Source of the DNA: Fodinibius roseus
GTDB lineage: Bacteria > Bacteroidota > Rhodothermia > Balneolales > Balneolaceae
Direction: 5' to 3'
DNA: 64,000 nucleotides
Assembly (NCBI RefSeq): GCF_900129315.1
Contig: NZ_FQUS01000001.1
Span: forward strand, 248,001 to 312,000
Part shown: in pieces, positions 18,883-28,426 of the stretch
Layout of the letters: each line of letters starts with the position of its first letter
How positions within the stretch are numbered: the stretch's first letter is position 1
The notes under the pieces: generated by a model
Databases searched by the model: none
What the model saw: the letters and a program-made list of their open reading frames with translations, nothing else
Told to the model about the DNA's origin: nothing
Position numbers and translations under genes: made by a program

Positions 18883-19495
18883 TGATATGAATTATTTTTA
18901 TACCTTTCCCCTCGTATTTTTAATGGCCCTGTTCAGTTTCCTGCTCATCCGACCGGCAGAAAGCGTTGCCCAGAAAAGTGAAGCTGCTGTCAAGCAATTG
19001 CTGGAAGATCGCGACGAGGAAATAAAGGAGCTCCTGGGTCCCAAAGGCACTGAATACACCCAGGGGCAGCGCGAAAAGCTTAAAAATATTATAAACGGAA
19101 TTATCGACTACCGGGCCATGGCTCAGTTCGCACTGCAGGACACCTATGATACGCTTTCGGAAGAAGAGCGGGAAGAATTTGTAGATCTTTTCTCAACGAT
19201 TATCCGGGATCAATCCCTGAATAAACTGGATATTTACCGGGCAGAGGTCAAATATGAGGAAGTATCGGTTGAGGGAGACAAAGCCGAGGTACGGACCATG
19301 GCCCATCTGGAGGACGTTCGTACCCCCGTAGGATATACGATGAAATATACCGATAACAACGAGTGGGTGATGACCGACATGATCATTGATGATGTTTCCA
19401 CGGCAGCGTCATATCGCCGACAGTTTCAAAACATTATCCGAAAAAAAGGATTTGATTCACTCCTCGAAACCCTCCGAAAACGGGCAGCCAAATAA
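18875..19495 (+). CDS. MlaC/Ttg2D-like phospholipid-binding protein
   Basis: Periplasmic protein of 206 residues with a signal peptide (FPLVFLMALFSFLLIRPAES). It fits the Tol_Tol_Ttg2 (MlaC) fold: IINGIIDYRAMAQFALQDTY, LSEEEREEFVDLFSTIIR, EVRTMAHLEDVRTPVGYTM, MIIDDVSTAASYRRQFQNII. MlaC proteins carry phospholipid between the membranes. The start overlaps the TolC-like stop; ATG 18887 is an alternative. mlaE/F/D partners are not in the window. Confidence 0.88.
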   Translation: MNSDMNYFYTFPLVFLMALFSFLLIRPAESVAQKSEAAVKQLLEDRDEEIKELLGPKGTEYTQGQREKLKNIINGIIDYRAMAQFALQDTYDTLSEEEREEFVDLFSTIIRDQSLNKLDIYRAEVKYEEVSVEGDKAEVRTMAHLEDVRTPVGYTMKYTDNNEWVMTDMIIDDVSTAASYRRQFQNIIRKKGFDSLLETLRKRAAK

Positions 19496-19556
19496 ATAGG
19501 TTTATTAATACGCAATATTACTTGTATATTTGCTCAAAATAAGATAAACAGAGCTT

Positions 19557-20579
19557 ATGCTGCGATCGATTCAACAAAAAAAATTAGCCCCGGAGGGATA
19601 TGTCTATACGACTTACGGCCATCCCCGGTATCTTAAACACGCCGTCGCATCGGTTGTATCGCTGCGCCGGTACGACGAAGAGCGTCCCGTCGCCCTGGTC
19701 TGCGAAGAGAAGCATAAAAAGATTCTTGATGAATTTAATCTGAACAGTATTTTTGATGTCATTCATGTGATGTCGCCAGACCGGGCTTCCATCGTGGGGT
19801 TTAAACATAACATCCACGAATACATGTTTTTCGAGAAGAATATTTTTCTCGACAGTGATATCATATGGTGTAAAGATCCCGACAATCTGTGGAAGTCATT
19901 TGAACCGTATCCCTTTACAATAACGGGTACCCAGGTTTCCGATAATTTTTTTGGGGGGCCCAAAAATATCGGTATCCTGAGAGATATTATTTTGCGGCGT
20001 CGCCAGCATACCCTCAATCACTTTGGGCTAACCTACCTCAGTCGTGTACAGACGGGTATAATTTATGCACAGGACTATAGCCTAACCAGGAAAGTGTGTG
20101 AATTTTCCCAGAAAATGCTCGACCGAAAAGAGGAAACGCACTTCAGAAGCCGGACACTCGAACAGGGACGAAGTGAAGAATCGTGCGAGTGGAGTATGGC
20201 AATGGCTATGTCGAAGCTCGATTTGCCCGTTTACCCCTGGCTACAGGGACACACCAGTCCCCAGTTGGATTATATCGATGACTTGACCTCCCACGATGCT
20301 GATTTCGAATATGTGGTGTGCAAGTATTATTGTGATCAGTTTGTATATAACCTGCGTGGGTTAAAAATTAAGTGGATCCGAAAGTTTCTGATTAAGCTAC
20401 TGGGTTTTATTCCCGGGAAGGGGGACTATTTGAAAACGACTCCGTACTGCCTTCATTTTGGATGGTATCACCAGAAACAGCCGTTCCACGAGTTTTCCGA
20501 ACGAACCTGGAATGCCTTGAAAAAAGAAAAATTCAGCCAGCTGTTGGATAGTAAAAATCGATTAGCAGAAAATATATAG
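19557..20579 (+). CDS. Putative GT-A fold glycosyltransferase
   Basis: A 340-residue cytoplasmic protein with a nucleotide-diphospho-sugar transferase outline: YVYTTYGHPRYLKHAVASVV near the start, RPVALVCEE, and a DXD-type metal site in NIFLDSDIIWCKDP at about residue 101. The second half (FGLTYLSRVQTGIIYA, SEESCEWSMAMAMSKLDLP) resembles acceptor-binding parts of GT8-like enzymes. The gene precedes a Wzi-like barrel, so it may act on a surface polysaccharide. The sugar is unknown. Confidence 0.65.
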   Translation: MLRSIQQKKLAPEGYVYTTYGHPRYLKHAVASVVSLRRYDEERPVALVCEEKHKKILDEFNLNSIFDVIHVMSPDRASIVGFKHNIHEYMFFEKNIFLDSDIIWCKDPDNLWKSFEPYPFTITGTQVSDNFFGGPKNIGILRDIILRRRQHTLNHFGLTYLSRVQTGIIYAQDYSLTRKVCEFSQKMLDRKEETHFRSRTLEQGRSEESCEWSMAMAMSKLDLPVYPWLQGHTSPQLDYIDDLTSHDADFEYVVCKYYCDQFVYNLRGLKIKWIRKFLIKLLGFIPGKGDYLKTTPYCLHFGWYHQKQPFHEFSERTWNALKKEKFSQLLDSKNRLAENI

Positions 20580-20589
20580 TGATACCGGT

Positions 20590-22029
20590 ATGCCTGAACT
20601 CTTTTACCGAATACCGGGAATCGGCATTTTTACTTTCCTGTTGCTGTTTCAGATAAATGCGGAAGCCCAGCTTCGGTATGGAGGGTCGTCAACGGTTTAC
20701 GCCGGGAAAGAGGGCAATCTGCCCTTCTGGTTTTATGCGAATAGCGACGGCATCGTGGAGCCTTCTTCGACAAACCTCGTTAATGGTTTTTATGCATATG
20801 CTACAAAGCGTGATACTACCATCGATTTGCTATTTACCGGTGGATTTGATGCTCACGGTCGTCTGTCGGCGGATAACGCGCTGGTGTTCACGCAATTGTT
20901 TGGTAATGTCACCTATCGTGGGATAAGGGTAACGGCGGGACGGTTTTATGACCCTGTGGGACTTAATGACGATGATTTGTCGATGGGATCAATGCTCATT
21001 AGTCGTAATGCTACGCCGGTCCCCAAAATACGGGTGGGCAGCGACGGCTTTGTAAGGGTTCCGAAGACCGGCGGGCGTTTACAATTCAATACTATGCTAT
21101 CCCATGGCTGGTTCACGGACAACCGTTATATTGATGATTCTTATCTGCATCAGAAATTTTTATACCTGAAGTATAATCACAGGCGTTTTGATGTCACGGC
21201 TGGGATGGCGCATAATACGATGTGGGGGGGGACCCATCCGGGATTTGGCGGGGGACCGTTTGATTTGCCTTCTTCCCTCTCGGATTATTTTAAGGTTGTA
21301 TTCGGTCAGTCTGCCTCCGGCGATAAGGTTCCTCAGAATGAAATAACCAACGCTGTAGGTAATTCTGTTGCGGCGTATGAAGCTAAATTAGGCCTCAAAT
21401 TCGATCATTTTCGTATTAAAGCATACCGTTTATTTTACCTGGAGGACAAGGTTGCCCTCCGTTTTCGAAGCCCCTGGGACGGCCTGTGGGGGGCGGGCAT
21501 CGAGCTGGCTGATGATCAGCGAATAGTAACGGAGTTGTTGTGGGAGCATATGAACACCAAACGCCAAAATGCCTGGATTGATACACCTTTGGGACGAAAT
21601 AGTTATTATAACAACGGGGTCTATCTTTCCGGGTGGTCGTATGAGGGAGCGGTTCTGGGGAATCCCCTTCTGATTTATGGGCCCACTTCCGATTTTGACG
21701 GGGGACTGTATCCGATATCCAATAATATTATTGTTGCTCATCACATAGGTATTCAGGGAAAACCGACAGATCGCCTTTCTTATAAGATATTTTTAACCTA
21801 TTCCCGGAATTACGGTACTTATGTCGACCAGGGAGAGGGCCCCCCATACATCCCGCTTGATGAGATTCGCGTGGATGAATATTCCTCTCTTCTTCAGCTT
21901 GAATATCATGTTGCCCCGGCCCATGGGCTAAGCGTGACGGGTGCGTTCGCTTTCGACACCGGCGCACTTTATGAAGAGGACCGGCTCGGTTTACAGGTAG
22001 GGGTGAGCTGGGACCGGATAGCCGATTAG
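20590..22029 (+). CDS. Wzi-like capsule assembly outer membrane protein
   Basis: A 479-residue exported protein with a signal peptide ending NAEAQ, predicted to form a large outer membrane beta-barrel. It matches the capsule assembly Wzi family in its start (YGGSSTVYAGKEGNLPFWFY), the conserved GRFYDPVGLND and HNTMWGGTHPGFG, and alternating aromatic strands to the end (LGLQVGVSWDRIAD). Wzi proteins anchor or organise polysaccharide at the surface. It lies 10 bases after the glycosyltransferase gene. Confidence 0.85.
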   Translation: MPELFYRIPGIGIFTFLLLFQINAEAQLRYGGSSTVYAGKEGNLPFWFYANSDGIVEPSSTNLVNGFYAYATKRDTTIDLLFTGGFDAHGRLSADNALVFTQLFGNVTYRGIRVTAGRFYDPVGLNDDDLSMGSMLISRNATPVPKIRVGSDGFVRVPKTGGRLQFNTMLSHGWFTDNRYIDDSYLHQKFLYLKYNHRRFDVTAGMAHNTMWGGTHPGFGGGPFDLPSSLSDYFKVVFGQSASGDKVPQNEITNAVGNSVAAYEAKLGLKFDHFRIKAYRLFYLEDKVALRFRSPWDGLWGAGIELADDQRIVTELLWEHMNTKRQNAWIDTPLGRNSYYNNGVYLSGWSYEGAVLGNPLLIYGPTSDFDGGLYPISNNIIVAHHIGIQGKPTDRLSYKIFLTYSRNYGTYVDQGEGPPYIPLDEIRVDEYSSLLQLEYHVAPAHGLSVTGAFAFDTGALYEEDRLGLQVGVSWDRIAD

Positions 22030-22136
22030 CTTTGCTAAAAGGTCATACAAGAGTACGGTTTTAGTTGCAAAAAGACGGACGAATAGATCGGCAGAAATAT
22101 TATTTTAATCGGGACAAGCTCCTATAACGGCACATA

Positions 22137-23108
22137 ATGAACGAGCAGCAGGAAGAACAAGAATGGAAAGCGTATCTGAAAAAGGGGATACGCTATACCT
22201 TGCAGGTCGGAATTATCGGGTACCTTGCCTATAAGCTCTATGATATAGGTCTTGCCAGGGTGGTTGAATCGCTGCCACTTAATCCGTTTTTTTACCTGCT
22301 TTTTTTTGTGATCTATTTTTCGCTGCCTTTGTCCGAAATTTATATCTATGGGGTAAAATGGAACTTCAGGGGATACCGCGCATTTCTTGTCTTTGTTCAA
22401 AAAAAAGTACTCAATACGGATGTGCTGGGATATTCGGGTGAATTTTATCTCTTCTACTGGGCCAAAGAGAAGCTGAAGATACCAGCGGTAGAGGCGATGA
22501 AATTTGTCAAGGACAATAATATCCTGTCCTCGCTTTCCTCCACTTTCATATCGGTTATCCTGCTGATATTCTTCCTGACACAGGGATACATCAATCCCGA
22601 AGATTATCTCCCCCAGATCGAAAATAAGCTAACCTATTTGTGGATTGGTCTCGCGCTTATCGTGGTAGTGTTTGTCGCATATAAATTCCGAGGCTATATA
22701 CTTAGCATCAGCATTGTAGATGCGGCAAAAATTTCGGCTGTTTATACCGGGCGACTGATTTTTACAAATTTGATTCAGATTATTCAGTATAAAATTGCTG
22801 AACCCTCCATACCCTGGGCGGTTTGGTTCAGCCTGATGGCCGTTCAGATCATGTCTACCCGTATCCCTTTTTTACCAAGTCGAGATGTGTTATATGTGAG
22901 CGTTGCTCTTGAAATGTCGGTCGTGTTGAATGTGCCTGAAGCCCAGCTGGTGGGGGTTTTGACCGCTAATTTGATATTAAAGAAACTGATTGGGGCCGTC
23001 TCTTTTATCCTCACCTCTTTTACCCAGGCCCAGCTGCCCGTAAATCCCGGGTCCGTCGACACGGATGAACTGGAAGAGTTCCAACCAACATCACAGGAGA
23101 AACAATAG
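22137..23108 (+). CDS. Multi-pass inner membrane protein
   Basis: A 323-residue protein with about seven or eight hydrophobic segments, among them PFFYLLFFVIYFSLPLSEIY, FISVILLIFFLTQGY and YLWIGLALIVVVFVAYKF. The general outline recalls the YbhN/LPG-synthase transmembrane family, which transports or flips lipid-linked molecules, but the match is weak. It follows the Wzi-like gene by about 107 bases, so a role in surface glycan or lipid assembly is possible. I do not recognise a specific function. Confidence 0.5.
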   Translation: MNEQQEEQEWKAYLKKGIRYTLQVGIIGYLAYKLYDIGLARVVESLPLNPFFYLLFFVIYFSLPLSEIYIYGVKWNFRGYRAFLVFVQKKVLNTDVLGYSGEFYLFYWAKEKLKIPAVEAMKFVKDNNILSSLSSTFISVILLIFFLTQGYINPEDYLPQIENKLTYLWIGLALIVVVFVAYKFRGYILSISIVDAAKISAVYTGRLIFTNLIQIIQYKIAEPSIPWAVWFSLMAVQIMSTRIPFLPSRDVLYVSVALEMSVVLNVPEAQLVGVLTANLILKKLIGAVSFILTSFTQAQLPVNPGSVDTDELEEFQPTSQEKQ

Positions 23109-23341
23109 CGCGAATGTTTGTGATCCCGAGAAGCACGGGACTCCGCGGTCGTTATCGGATACTGAGTTGTCATTCAAAAAATCTTATACCGGCGTGTACT
23201 GTAGCCGTGATTTTCAGACGGTTACCTGCTTTGAAGCAGTCTTCGATAAAGAGAAGGAATGGAATGTTTGATTACTTTTGAATGCATCGGAAGATCAATT
23301 CGTTTCCGGGAAAAGGCTGATAAATTGGTAAACAAGCCATC

Positions 23342-24199
23342 CTAATGGTAGAATTGTTTGAGATCGACATCCAGGAGGTGACTTGTAATATAATCGATCT
23401 CGGAAGCATTAAAATGTTGTTGGAGCTTATTGCTTCTGTCCAGTGATCTGTTCCTGTTTTGGTTTTTCCACTTTTCCTCTTCCTGGGTCAGTGACCCCGC
23501 GGTCCGGTGAAAATCCCGGAGCATCGCCTGCTGGTAATCAAGTCTCAAAAAAGCACATATGGCTTTCAACACGATTTTGGGATCCTCAATAAGCTGTTCG
23601 TATACGACAAAACAGTGATTAGACTGCTGCCGGTATTCCAGGGATACGCGTATGCTGCTGTTCCACCAGTTGATACACTTTTTGACCGAACGCTCGCTCC
23701 CCCACTGGTCGGGGTATCGCTTGGTGGCCAGGTGAAGGCTTGCAACCACATCTGTGCCGCTTCGCAATATATGAAGAAACTTACTGGGAGCGGGGGACTG
23801 CCCGATAGATGATATGTAATGCAGGTGACGCGGGGTTTTTTCCAATCCCCAAACCGGCTCTTCAATATTCTTTTTTACTGCTTCACGGCTGATCATCTGG
23901 TCCAGGGTATCAATCAGTTTATGGCACCAGTCCCGGTACGTATAGAACTTGTAGGCGGATATACCGGCAAAGGGATGGAGACCTTCATAATTATTATTTT
24001 TGAGAAACCGGGTGACGGTTTTACGGCTTTTAGGTCCGTGCAGCTTGAGTTTCCGCAGGAACGGATTGATCGGCAGAGTTTTCGAAAAGAAATGGGTCTC
24101 CGGAAAGGAGATCACCTTGGGATGACTGGCGATCATGCTTTGCAGCAGGGTCGTCCCTGAGCGGGGACAACCGACTAAAAAAACTCGTTTTGGGTTCAC
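23342..24199 (-). CDS. Sulfotransferase family protein
   Basis: A 285-residue PAPS-dependent sulfotransferase. The 5'-phosphosulfate loop is VFLVGCPRSGTTLLQSMIAS at the start, and the 3'-phosphate site is HILRSGTDVVASLHLATKR. The remainder (GLEKTPRHLHYI, WWNSSIRVSLEYRQ, VVYEQLIEDP) follows Sulfotransfer_3 enzymes. It lies 5 bases downstream of a GT2 gene on the same strand, which suggests sulfation of a glycan or glycolipid. Confidence 0.85.
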   Translation of the reverse strand: MNPKRVFLVGCPRSGTTLLQSMIASHPKVISFPETHFFSKTLPINPFLRKLKLHGPKSRKTVTRFLKNNNYEGLHPFAGISAYKFYTYRDWCHKLIDTLDQMISREAVKKNIEEPVWGLEKTPRHLHYISSIGQSPAPSKFLHILRSGTDVVASLHLATKRYPDQWGSERSVKKCINWWNSSIRVSLEYRQQSNHCFVVYEQLIEDPKIVLKAICAFLRLDYQQAMLRDFHRTAGSLTQEEEKWKNQNRNRSLDRSNKLQQHFNASEIDYITSHLLDVDLKQFYH

Positions 24200-24204
24200 A
24201 ATAA

Positions 24205-25011
24205 TTAGTTTTCAGAGGGAAGTAAATCTAATTCCCGGGAATCTTCCAGATACATCCTGAAGGCTTCACGCTGTTCACTTGTCAGCTGAAACTTCGGATG
24301 ATCAAAAAGTTTTCCCTTTATCATCTTGTGCCAGAAATACAACAGGGCGTCTTTTGGATTGTTGCGTATACGCCGCAGGAAATGATCTTTTTCCCAGGTG
24401 TTCGAACCATGGTAACAGCGAATAAAAAGGTGCGAATATTTATCGGGAAGCTGAAGGTATCGCCGATCCATCCATTCTTTCAGGTATACGGTGTCTTCGG
24501 CCCGGCGGGTATGTGGGTACCGTATCCTTTCGTCAGCCCGGTGCATAATACTGCCGGGGATGCCATCGGGGAGATATCCCACATAGGGATACTGCATATA
24601 CGGTCGTTCGTCCAGGTGCATGAGCGCTCCCGAAAGACAGCAGGCATCGTAGCCATCCACAAGCGTTTGCGCCTGGATGGCAATCCGCTCGGGATGATAC
24701 CAGTCATCGTCGTCCCATTGTACTAAAAAGTCGCCGTTGGCTTCTTCCAGCGACCGGTTGCGGAGTTTTCCCAGCGTATTTTCGGGCTTTTTTTCCAGTT
24801 TCACATAATGGATCTGATTAGTGGGTAGTGGAGCAAGCACCTCATCCAGATCTTCGTCACCATCATCGACAATGACTAATTCCTTATTCTGATACGTTTG
24901 GTTTCGGAAGCATCGGACTGCACGCTTCATCAGGTGTTTACGGTTAGCGGTGACCGTCAGACAGCTGACTTTGGGGAGACTACTATCCATCGGCTGTGAT
25001 GATTCAGGCAT
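24205..25011 (-). CDS. Family 2 glycosyltransferase
   Basis: A 268-residue GT-A enzyme. The N-terminal GT2 signature is VSCLTVTANRKHLMKRAV, then RNQTYQNKELVIVDDGD and the metal site DFLVQWDDDDWYHPER. The C-terminal half is less typical. It begins about 90 bases upstream of the hydrolase stop and runs into the sulfotransferase gene, with which it probably shares a transcript. Confidence 0.85.
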   Translation of the reverse strand: MPESSQPMDSSLPKVSCLTVTANRKHLMKRAVRCFRNQTYQNKELVIVDDGDEDLDEVLAPLPTNQIHYVKLEKKPENTLGKLRNRSLEEANGDFLVQWDDDDWYHPERIAIQAQTLVDGYDACCLSGALMHLDERPYMQYPYVGYLPDGIPGSIMHRADERIRYPHTRRAEDTVYLKEWMDRRYLQLPDKYSHLFIRCYHGSNTWEKDHFLRRIRNNPKDALLYFWHKMIKGKLFDHPKFQLTSEQREAFRMYLEDSRELDLLPSEN

Positions 25012-25100
25012 AAAAGACTAACTATTCGAAATGAGATTATTTTTCAGAAGTGCTAATATTAAAGAAATATTTGTGAAGCTCCTAAGTTCCGGATGAGTTT

Positions 25101-27368
25101 TCATTTCTTTATCCATTCCCTGAGTAGCTCATGTCTGTGCTCTATAGATTGGTTGGGGGCAGCAATCTGCAGGTGTCCCCCGGCTTCTTCCCGCCCGTAG
25201 GCGGCCCGCACCACTTCCATGTGTTCGGTGATCTCATCGGCACCCAGGAGGTTGCCTGCCCCGTCGGTCAGCCCGGCCATCAGCAGCTTGCGGGGCGCCA
25301 GCCCGGCGGCCAGGTCCGGCAGGTCGTAGGCCGTCAGCGCCCCGGGCACCGCGCTGACATGCAGGGAGGGATCATAGAAACGGTTGGTCACCAGCGAGCG
25401 GTAGGAGGCATACGGGCCCAGCAGGGCGACCCCGCGGAGGGACGGCTCAAAGGCTGCTGCGTGCAGCAATGCCGGCCCCATGGCTTCCCGGGCCACCCCA
25501 TAGACCTGGTCCGTTTCGGCTTGCCGCTTTAGCAGCCGGGCCAGCCGGACCGCATCGCCGGCCCGCAGGCCGGTAACGCTGCGGCCGATCAGCACCGAGG
25601 TGGTCCACACGTCAAAAGAGGTGGCCGCAAAATCCTTAACCTGGGTGGTATAGTTGGCCAACTCGCCCGGACCCATTTCCCCGACTCCAAGCAGATCAGG
25701 GGCCAGCACGGTATGCCCGGACCGGGCCAGCCGTCCCAGCTCGCCGTCTTTGCCGGCCTCAGCGGCTTTCCCCTCGGGATGCAGGTAGAGGACCGCCTTG
25801 CCGGTGGGCTGGTCCGGTCGAAACAGCAGGTAGGGGATCGGGTAGCCGCCCTCGCCCCGCGCAAAATACTTCTCGATGGCATAGCCCTCCCGCGGGATGC
25901 GCCCGGTAAACACCGGCTCCGGCACGCTCCCCGGCTCGCGGTAGCCCGAGAGCCGGCGGGCGGATCTCAGCACCTCCGGCAGGTGACGCTCCAGGTCGGT
26001 TCTGGAAGATTCCAGTTCCCTGACCTGCCGGGCGGCCCGCCGGCGGTTCAGGCTGAAGACCGTCTCCGCGTCCTCCCGGGATGTAGCCACCTGGCCGGTG
26101 GGGGTCACCCGCAGCTCCTCTTCGCTCAAGACCTCTACCTCCAGGTCTCCGGCGCTGCCGGGGTTGTCGAGGTGCTCCTGGAAGAAGGCGTACATCGCCT
26201 CCCGGTTCTTCCGGGTAGAGCCGTGGTCCCCGCCGTCTTCGGCCATGGCAAAGTTCCCGGGCTCCCCGTAGGCCTCGTAGATCCCGGACACCTCCCGGGC
26301 GGTCTCCCGGGCCCCCTGGATACTGAAAAAATCCTCGGTGGTCGTAATCATCAGGGTGGGCCGGGGGGCGCGAACCTCCAGCAGGTCCGCGTGATCCAGC
26401 CCGGCGGCAATCCCCCCGAAGAAGTTCTGTTCGGCGTCCTGGGGACCGATGGACTGCAGCAGGCGCGTGAAGCTGGTAATATACGCTTCGGGGGCAGCAG
26501 CATGGATCCGCTCGTCAAATGCCGCAATATAGGCTGTCTGAGTCCCCCCGCCCGATCGGCCGGTCATCCCGATGCGATCGTTGTCGACTTCCTCCCTGGA
26601 AAACAGATAATCGACGGCCCGGATGCCGTCCCAGATCATATACCGGGCCAGGGAGCTGCCGGTGATAAAAGCCTGGGCGCCAGCGTAGGAGTGCTCGCGC
26701 GTAGAACTGCCGACGATCGATTGTCCGCTCTCCGGGTCGTAGTACTGCAGGCGCTCTCCCTGGCTCACCGGATCAATGGCAAAGACGATAAATCCCTTGT
26801 GTACCAAATTCAGGATCTTGTGCTGATAAGTTTCGCTGCGGTAGCCGTTGTCCGTGTGACCGCTCAGGTAAATGACTGCCGGACCTTTGTCCTGCAGTCC
26901 ATCGGGAATAAACAGTGAAGAGGTGACATGGAAGCCGGGCTGGGACTCGTATACGATATGCTCGACGCGGTAGCCCTCTTTGTCCAGGGTGCCCACCACC
27001 TCGGCGTTCAGCGGGGTTTTGGCGGGAAAAGGTCCCACGATCTCCCGCAGCCGCCCCCGCACGTCCCGCTGGCGCTGCTGCCAGTCCGACAAGCCCCGGA
27101 GCCCGGCAATGGTCTCGGCCCGCTGGTCCAGCAGCTCATAGGCCTGCCCGCTCAGGTGATGGTATAGCGCATTCGGGGCATCGCTGAAGGCAATCCAGCT
27201 GTTGTTCGAGGAGGAACCCCGGATGACCTTCAATTCATCCTGGCCGTACAGCGGACTATTGATACCGGTCCACATAAAAAGAATCACGAATAGTGCGGTG
27301 AACCGATAGGAATTAAGAGCAGGAGTAAGGCCGGAGTTAACTTTTTGAGTGGTTGCCGAATTGTTCAT
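25101..27368 (-). CDS. Two-module alpha/beta hydrolase, probably secreted esterase
   Basis: A 755-residue exported protein with a signal peptide ending SPLYGQ. The first hydrolase module (about 80-400) shows PAVIYLSGHTDNG, FVIFAIDPVSQGER-like strand FIVFAIDPVSQGER, the nucleophile GMTGRSGGGTQTAY, an acidic strand PTLMITTTEDFF, and GGDHGSTRKNREAMYAFF as the probable catalytic His. The second module (about 490-750) has AVLYLHPEGKAAE and VLAPDLLGVGEMG, but no clear Ser elbow, so it may be inactive. This layout is seen in acetyl-xylan-esterase-like and uncharacterised peptidase-like proteins. G+C is markedly higher than in both neighbours (39 of 60 bases at 25201-25260, against about 28 of 60 at 24241-24300), which suggests recent acquisition. 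Confidence 0.75.
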   Translation of the reverse strand: MNNSATTQKVNSGLTPALNSYRFTALFVILFMWTGINSPLYGQDELKVIRGSSSNNSWIAFSDAPNALYHHLSGQAYELLDQRAETIAGLRGLSDWQQRQRDVRGRLREIVGPFPAKTPLNAEVVGTLDKEGYRVEHIVYESQPGFHVTSSLFIPDGLQDKGPAVIYLSGHTDNGYRSETYQHKILNLVHKGFIVFAIDPVSQGERLQYYDPESGQSIVGSSTREHSYAGAQAFITGSSLARYMIWDGIRAVDYLFSREEVDNDRIGMTGRSGGGTQTAYIAAFDERIHAAAPEAYITSFTRLLQSIGPQDAEQNFFGGIAAGLDHADLLEVRAPRPTLMITTTEDFFSIQGARETAREVSGIYEAYGEPGNFAMAEDGGDHGSTRKNREAMYAFFQEHLDNPGSAGDLEVEVLSEEELRVTPTGQVATSREDAETVFSLNRRRAARQVRELESSRTDLERHLPEVLRSARRLSGYREPGSVPEPVFTGRIPREGYAIEKYFARGEGGYPIPYLLFRPDQPTGKAVLYLHPEGKAAEAGKDGELGRLARSGHTVLAPDLLGVGEMGPGELANYTTQVKDFAATSFDVWTTSVLIGRSVTGLRAGDAVRLARLLKRQAETDQVYGVAREAMGPALLHAAAFEPSLRGVALLGPYASYRSLVTNRFYDPSLHVSAVPGALTAYDLPDLAAGLAPRKLLMAGLTDGAGNLLGADEITEHMEVVRAAYGREEAGGHLQIAAPNQSIEHRHELLREWIKK

Positions 27369-27628
27369 GAAGTGTCTTTGTTTATGTATTACGTTTCGCT
27401 ACCTGACAGCAAAGGGATAAATAGCTATTCCCACGGGTAATTTCAACTGCGGTTTTACTCACGTTTATTTTATTCACCGCAGTATGGGTACCATGGTCAC
27501 TGGATCGCAGGAGAACCATGGAGCTCGTGATCCTGTAAGTGCTCATGCTATGCCGGAAACGCTGCCAGATATAGCCAAATAGTACTTACCTGCTGAAAAA
27601 TGGTCCGTCTGATTCTGATGGGTTTTTA

Positions 27629-27865
27629 GACTGGATTTTATTACCTGTGAATTTGTACTTCAGCAAGACGAAGGAATAATGGCAGCGCAGGACCTACCCG
27701 CTGCGCCCGGCACGCTTTTGTTTACCTTCAACGCCGTTGATGGGCAGCGTTCGCAGTACATTGCACGCTGGTGCAATTTTTTTGGCGTCAAATATAGACA
27801 TAAGTTAATCTGTGTCATAAGGTTATGACAATATGCCAAACATCTTTGTGGAAACATACGGGTTA
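27629..27865 (+). repeat. R1 dispersed repeat, copy a
   Basis: About 237 bp without a gene. The core (TTTGTACTTCAGCAAG, then GCGCCCGGCACGC, CTTCAACGCCGTTGA, CATAAGGTTATGACAAT) and the right terminus (CATCTTTGTG ... ACGGGTTA) are shared with the copies at 46186 and 48822. The left terminus is worn. A 65-codon frame inside it is not a gene. The spacer 27369-27628 to its left shows nothing that I recognise. Confidence 0.8.
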
Positions 27866-27880
27866 AAGCCCGTTACATAA

Positions 27881-27917
27881 AAAAAACACGCACCGAATAA
27901 GGATCGGTGCGTGTTTT
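27881..27917 (-). terminator. Terminator of the small barrel gene
   Basis: A perfect 11-bp stem (27886-27896 with 27904-27914) reads on the minus strand into a run of T. It sits about 20 bases past the stop of the gene at 27938. Confidence 0.9.
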
Positions 27918-27937
27918 CAGCGGGGGACACAGAGCCG

Positions 27938-28426
27938 TTAGAAATAAAACGTGCCGATGATAGCAGCAGCGGTATAGATGCTGTTATCATCATGTTCCTC
28001 AAACATAAAGTTAAGCTGTCCCTCTACCCCCAGGCTAAAATGTTCGTCAAGGAAATATTCTCCACCACCGGACGCGCCGATTAGAAAATCTGAGCTGTCA
28101 TCTCCTGTGCCATCTACCGAGGTATGCTGCAGGATCCCCTGAGCCCCGATATAGGTGGCAAAGTCGTTGCCCAGAGACTGATAAAAACGCGGGTTTAGCC
28201 CGATGTTAAAAGCAGTGTAGTTATCATCCTGGTGGGTGAGGCCAAACACCGGTGCAATAACAATATTGTCGGAGGCCCAGATCGGTACTTTCAGGTTTGT
28301 TTGGCTGCTTTGCAGGGAAGCAGACAAACCGACCGTACCTGTATCCGGTCTGTTTTGAGCATAAGCCGTTGATGTAGCTAAAAATATAGTAGCGAGAAGT
28401 AATAATGTTTTTGTAGCTGTTTTCAT
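27938..28426 (-). CDS. Small outer membrane beta-barrel protein
   Basis: About 162 residues with a clear signal peptide (MKTATKTLLLLATIFL, cleaved after AYA). The mature part alternates polar and hydrophobic residues in short strands (TVGLSASLQSSQTNLKVPIW, IVIAPVFGL, FNIGLNPRFYQSLG, FSLGVEGQLNFMF) and ends in aromatic IIGTFYF, typical of 8-stranded OmpW/OmpA-like barrels. ATG 28426 chosen; ATG 28435 is also possible. Monocistronic. Function unknown. Confidence 0.8.
   Translation of the reverse strand: MKTATKTLLLLATIFLATSTAYAQNRPDTGTVGLSASLQSSQTNLKVPIWASDNIVIAPVFGLTHQDDNYTAFNIGLNPRFYQSLGNDFATYIGAQGILQHTSVDGTGDDSSDFLIGASGGGEYFLDEHFSLGVEGQLNFMFEEHDDNSIYTAAAIIGTFYF

Noticed and set aside
23065-23271. 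A 68-codon frame at the end of the membrane protein gene
   Set aside because: It starts inside the upstream gene and has no start signal or family pattern; it may be a remnant, but I cannot support it.
25713-26918. A 401-codon frame antisense to the hydrolase
   Set aside because: High G+C creates long antisense frames; the plus-strand protein has no recognisable motif, while the minus strand has clear hydrolase motifs.
27660-27857. A 65-codon minus-strand frame
   Set aside because: It lies wholly in R1 copy a and is not kept in the other copies.
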